64,000 bases of DNA from Mycolicibacter engbaekii (GTDB taxonomy: Bacteria; Actinomycetota; Actinomycetes; Mycobacteriales; Mycobacteriaceae). The notes under the pieces are model-generated. The model ran no database searches. It was not told where the DNA came from and saw nothing but the letters and a program-made list of their open reading frames with translations. The stretch is taken from positions 62,001 through 126,000 of the forward strand of contig NZ_LQOT01000019.1 of assembly GCF_002101585.1 (NCBI RefSeq). The letters are read 5' to 3'. The translations under genes and the position numbers were made by a program. Positions 60,781 to 64,000 of this stretch are shown one piece after another (position 1 is the stretch's first letter; the number at the start of each line of letters is the position of its first letter).

Positions 60781-63700
60781 TGGAACGCTTCGATCTGCTG
60801 GGCCCGCTCCCGGCGCGCGGCAGCACCACGGTGCTCGAGGCGAGCGCCGGCACCGGCAAGACGTTCACCCTGGCCGGGCTGGTGACCCGCTACCTGGCCG
60901 AGGGCCACGCCACCTTGGACGAGATGCTGCTGATCACCTTCAGCCGCGCGGCCACCCGCGAACTGCGTGACCGCGTCCGCCGACAGCTGGTGCAGACGCT
61001 GGCAGCCCTCGACGGCGCCGCACCCGACGAGCCCAACGACCTGGTGGCACATCTGCTGGACGGCAGCGCCACCGAACTGCAACTGCGGTGCCGCCGGCTG
61101 CGCGACGCCTTGGCGGGCTTCGACGCGGCGACGATCGCCACCACCCACCAGTTCTGCCACCTGGTCCTGAAATCGCTGGGTATCGCCGGGGACACCAGCG
61201 CCGGGGTGGAGTTGGTGGACAGCCTGGAAGACCTGGTGGTCCAGGTCGTCGACGACCTGTACCTCGCGCAGTTCGGCAGCCAGCGTGACGAGGTGGCCCT
61301 GAGCTACGACGACGCGCTCAAACTCGCCCGGGTGGTGGTCGCCGATCCGTATGCCCAACTGCGCCCGCAGAATCCGGAGCCCGGTTCGGCGGCGGAGGTT
61401 CGGCTGCGGTTCGTCGAGGCGGTCTGCACCGAGCTGGAACTGCGGAAGCGCCGGCTCGGGGTGCTGGGCTACGACGACTTGCTGCGCCGGTTGGCCGACG
61501 CGCTGGAGCCGGTGGACTCCCCGGCTCGCGACCGGATGCGGCAGCGCTGGCCCATCGTGATGGTCGACGAGTTCCAGGACACCGACCCCATCCAATGGCA
61601 GGTGATCGAACGCGGCTTCGTAGGGCATTCGGCGGTGGTGCTCATCGGTGACCCCAAGCAGGCGATCTACGGATTCCGCGGCGGCGACGTCTACACCTAT
61701 CTGCAGGCCGCGCGCAGCGCTGGACAGCAGCGCACCCTGGCGGTGAACTGGCGCAGCGACTCCGCCCTGGTCGATGCCCTGCAGACGGTGATGGGCGGCG
61801 CCGCACTGGGCGACCCGCAGATCGTGGTCCACGACGTGGAGGCGGCCGTCGCGGGCAGCCGGCTGGCCGGCACGCCGAGCGCGGCCCCGTTCCGGTTGCG
61901 GGTGGCCAGGCGCGCGGCGTTCCGGGTCAGCGGGGACCGTGTCATCCCCATGACCACGCTGCGCCGGCACATCCCCGACGACTTGGCCGCAGATGTCGCC
62001 GCGTTGTGTGCCGGTGGGGCGACCTTCGACGGGCGGCCCATCAGCCCCGGCGACGTGGCGGTGATCGTGGAGAACAGCAAGGACGCGGCGGTCTGCCAGG
62101 AAGCCTTGCTGCGGGCCGGGATTCCGGCAGTGTTCACCGGCGATGCCGACGTGTTCTCCTCGACCGCGGCCGCTGACTGGCTGTGCCTGCTGGAGGCATT
62201 CGACGCCACCCACCGGGCCGGGTTGGTGCGGGCCGCCGCGGCGACGGTGTTCTTCGGCCACACCGCGGCCGCCCTGGCCGACGGCGGCGACGCGCTGACC
62301 GATAAGGTGGCCTCGACCCTGCGGGACTGGGCCGACGAGCTGCGGCTGCACGGGCCGGCAGCGGTGTTCGAGGCCGCACAGGTGGCCGGGCTCAAGCGCC
62401 GTCTGCTCGGCGAGTACGGCGGCGAACGCACCATGACCGATCTGGCGCATGTGGCACAGCTGCTGCATGAGGCCGCGCACCGCGATCGGCTGGGCCTGCC
62501 GGCGCTGCGGGACTGGTTGCGGCGGCAATGCACGCAGGGAATCGGCCGCGGGCAGCACAATCGCCGCCTGGATTCCGACGCCGCGGCGGTGCAGATCCTG
62601 ACGGTGTGGGGTGCCAAGGGATTGCAGTTCCCCGTCGTCTATCTGCCGTTCGCGTTCAACCGGCACATGTTCGACGAAGCCATCCCGCTCTATCACGAGT
62701 CCGATGTGCGCTGCCGGCACATCGGCGGCCCGGACAGCTCCGACCACACCGTCGTGCAGCGGTTGAGTTTGGCCGAGGCCGCCCGCAACGACATCCGGCT
62801 CGCCTATGTGGCGCTGACCCGGGCGCAGTCGCAGGTGGTGGCGTGGTGGGCGGCGTCCTACGACGAACCCAACGGTGGCCTGTCCCGGCTGCTGCGGGGC
62901 CGCTGCCGCGGCGAGGCGGCGGTGCCGGATCGCTGCGAGCCCAAGCCGACCGACGACGAGGCCCTGGCCTGTTTCCGGCAGTGGGAGGCCGCCGGCGGTT
63001 TGGTGATCGAGGACTCGGTGATCGCCCCCGTTACCCCCGCTTCCCCGCCGGCACCACCGGATGGGCTCCAAGCGCGGCACTTCCACCGGCACATCGATAC
63101 CGGCTGGCGACGCACCTCGTATTCGGGGCTGATTCGGCAGGCCGATCAGACCGGGACGTCCGGGGTGCACAGCGAGCCGGAGTTCACCGCCCGCGACGAC
63201 GAGGCCGACGACATCGCCGTCGTCGGGGAACCTCCACCGCCGGCCGGGGCGGAGATGGTGTCACCGATGTCCGAGCTGCCCGCCGGGGCGGCGTTCGGCT
63301 CCCTGGTGCACGCCGTGCTGGAGACGGCTGATCCGTTCGCCGAGGACTTGGCGTCGGAGCTGGAGACGCACGTGCGCCGGCACGCCGACTGGTGGTCTGT
63401 CGATGCCGATCCGGCCGCGCTGGCGGCGGCCCTGGTTCCCCTGCACGACACCCCGCTGGGACCGCTGGCCGACGAATTGACCCTGCGCCAGATCGGTACC
63501 CGAGACCGGTTGCGGGAATTGGATTTCGAGATCCCGCTGGCCGGCGGAGATCGGCACGGACCGGCACCGGAGATACGGCTGGCCGAGGTCGGGGAGTTGC
63601 TGCGTGAGCATCTGCCCTCCGACGACCCGTTCGCTGCATACGCCGACCGGCTGGCCACCGAGGCCTTGGGCGGCCAGCCGCTGCGCGGATATCTGTCCGG

Positions 63701-64000
63701 GTCGATCGACGTGGTGCTGCGGGTGCCGCAGCAGCGGTTCCTGGTGGTCGACTACAAGACCAACCGGCTCGGCGACACGGCCGCCGACTACGGGTTCAAC
63801 CGGCTGACTTCGGCGATGCTGCACTCGGATTACCCCTTGCAGGCGCTGCTGTATACCGCCGTGCTGCACCGCTTCCTGCGCTGGCGACTGCCCGGCTACG
63901 CCCCGGACACGCACCTGGGCGGGGTGCTGTATCTGTTCGTGCGCGGGATGTGCGGCCCGGACACCCCGGTCATCGACGGGCACCGCGCCGGGGTGTTCGA
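60780..64000 (+). CDS. recB: exodeoxyribonuclease V subunit beta (RecB), partial
   Basis: At least 1073 codons are present; the gene runs off the right edge. Walker A ASAGTGKT (21-28), motif II VDEFQDTDPIQWQ, motif III LIGDPKQAIYGFRGGD, motif VI AYVALTRAQSQVV, and the nuclease motif VVDYKTNRL near the end are all present, so the helicase and the nuclease domain are intact up to the edge. ATG 60780 overlaps the recC stop (TGATG). The recD gene is expected beyond the window. Confidence 0.96.
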   Translation, partial: MERFDLLGPLPARGSTTVLEASAGTGKTFTLAGLVTRYLAEGHATLDEMLLITFSRAATRELRDRVRRQLVQTLAALDGAAPDEPNDLVAHLLDGSATELQLRCRRLRDALAGFDAATIATTHQFCHLVLKSLGIAGDTSAGVELVDSLEDLVVQVVDDLYLAQFGSQRDEVALSYDDALKLARVVVADPYAQLRPQNPEPGSAAEVRLRFVEAVCTELELRKRRLGVLGYDDLLRRLADALEPVDSPARDRMRQRWPIVMVDEFQDTDPIQWQVIERGFVGHSAVVLIGDPKQAIYGFRGGDVYTYLQAARSAGQQRTLAVNWRSDSALVDALQTVMGGAALGDPQIVVHDVEAAVAGSRLAGTPSAAPFRLRVARRAAFRVSGDRVIPMTTLRRHIPDDLAADVAALCAGGATFDGRPISPGDVAVIVENSKDAAVCQEALLRAGIPAVFTGDADVFSSTAAADWLCLLEAFDATHRAGLVRAAAATVFFGHTAAALADGGDALTDKVASTLRDWADELRLHGPAAVFEAAQVAGLKRRLLGEYGGERTMTDLAHVAQLLHEAAHRDRLGLPALRDWLRRQCTQGIGRGQHNRRLDSDAAAVQILTVWGAKGLQFPVVYLPFAFNRHMFDEAIPLYHESDVRCRHIGGPDSSDHTVVQRLSLAEAARNDIRLAYVALTRAQSQVVAWWAASYDEPNGGLSRLLRGRCRGEAAVPDRCEPKPTDDEALACFRQWEAAGGLVIEDSVIAPVTPASPPAPPDGLQARHFHRHIDTGWRRTSYSGLIRQADQTGTSGVHSEPEFTARDDEADDIAVVGEPPPPAGAEMVSPMSELPAGAAFGSLVHAVLETADPFAEDLASELETHVRRHADWWSVDADPAALAAALVPLHDTPLGPLADELTLRQIGTRDRLRELDFEIPLAGGDRHGPAPEIRLAEVGELLREHLPSDDPFAAYADRLATEALGGQPLRGYLSGSIDVVLRVPQQRFLVVDYKTNRLGDTAADYGFNRLTSAMLHSDYPLQALLYTAVLHRFLRWRLPGYAPDTHLGGVLYLFVRGMCGPDTPVIDGHRAGVF

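Overview
The window is a high-GC actinobacterial chromosome segment, and the gene content points to a mycobacterium. It carries the FAS-II dehydratase hadABC, two S-adenosylmethionine-dependent mycolic acid methyltransferases, the mce ATPase mkl (mceG), a mycofactocin-coupled SDR, and several promoters placed for leaderless mRNAs. From memory, the gene order matches M. tuberculosis Rv0630c to Rv0688, inverted. Lineage-specific differences are evident: mmpS5-mmpL5-Rv0678, lpqP, the ceramidase gene and fabD2 are not at their usual places, and several accessory genes are inserted. The species cannot be decided from the window.

Layout, left to right. (1) 1-4.3 kb, minus strand: an accessory acyl-CoA operon with an APH-like kinase, SDR, ACAD10/11-like acyl-CoA dehydrogenase, TetR regulator and quinone oxidoreductase (cut by the window edge), with a palindrome over the promoter. 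(2) 4.36-7.3 kb: ferredoxin reductase, mycofactocin-coupled SDR behind a KstR-type palindrome, and an SHOCT membrane protein. (3) 7.36-11.67 kb: the str operon rpsL-rpsG-fusA-tuf. (4) 11.9-13.4 kb: a TetR gene divergent from two paralogous exported DUF3060 proteins. (5) 13.5-18.6 kb: echA5, a PaaX-type regulator, echA4, fadE8 (probably leaderless), a possible 13-codon gene, and endonuclease IV. (6) 18.7-20.5 kb: two decayed genes, a glutamate-cysteine ligase family gene with one in-frame amber codon and an internally deleted DUF559-type gene. (7) 20.6-29.6 kb: rpoB-rpoC and mkl. (8) 29.7-32 kb: carotenoid oxygenase divergent from a TetR gene. (9) 32-38.5 kb: rplJ-rplL, a ROK kinase and a large GH38 alpha-mannosidase.

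(10) 38.6-44.1 kb, plus strand: two DinB-fold proteins, an ABC1/UbiB kinase, lipG and two mycolate methyltransferase genes, the second mmaA4-like. (11) 44.2-48.8 kb, minus strand: tRNA-Thr, tRNA-Met, rpmG, hadA-hadB-hadC, tRNA-Trp, secE, nusG, rplK, rplA. (12) 49-57.4 kb: a mixed accessory stretch with an MBL-fold hydrolase, a membrane-anchored protein, overlapping patatin and cyanase genes, a DsbF lipoprotein-CcdA pair, an Xre/MbcA-RES toxin-antitoxin pair, a phosphofructokinase, and a second DsbE-CcdA pair. (13) 57.5-64 kb: recC and recB, the latter running off the window.

Most of the window is core information-processing and lipid genes. The observations most worth following up are the split kinase/ACAD cassette, which resembles the 4-hydroxy-acyl-CoA pathway; the two paralogous thiol-redox modules that bracket a NAD-targeting TA system; a composite tetraloop-hairpin/terminator element repeated behind three genes; the 13-codon gene with a strong ribosome binding site and its own terminator; and the two pseudogenes between rpoC and nfo.
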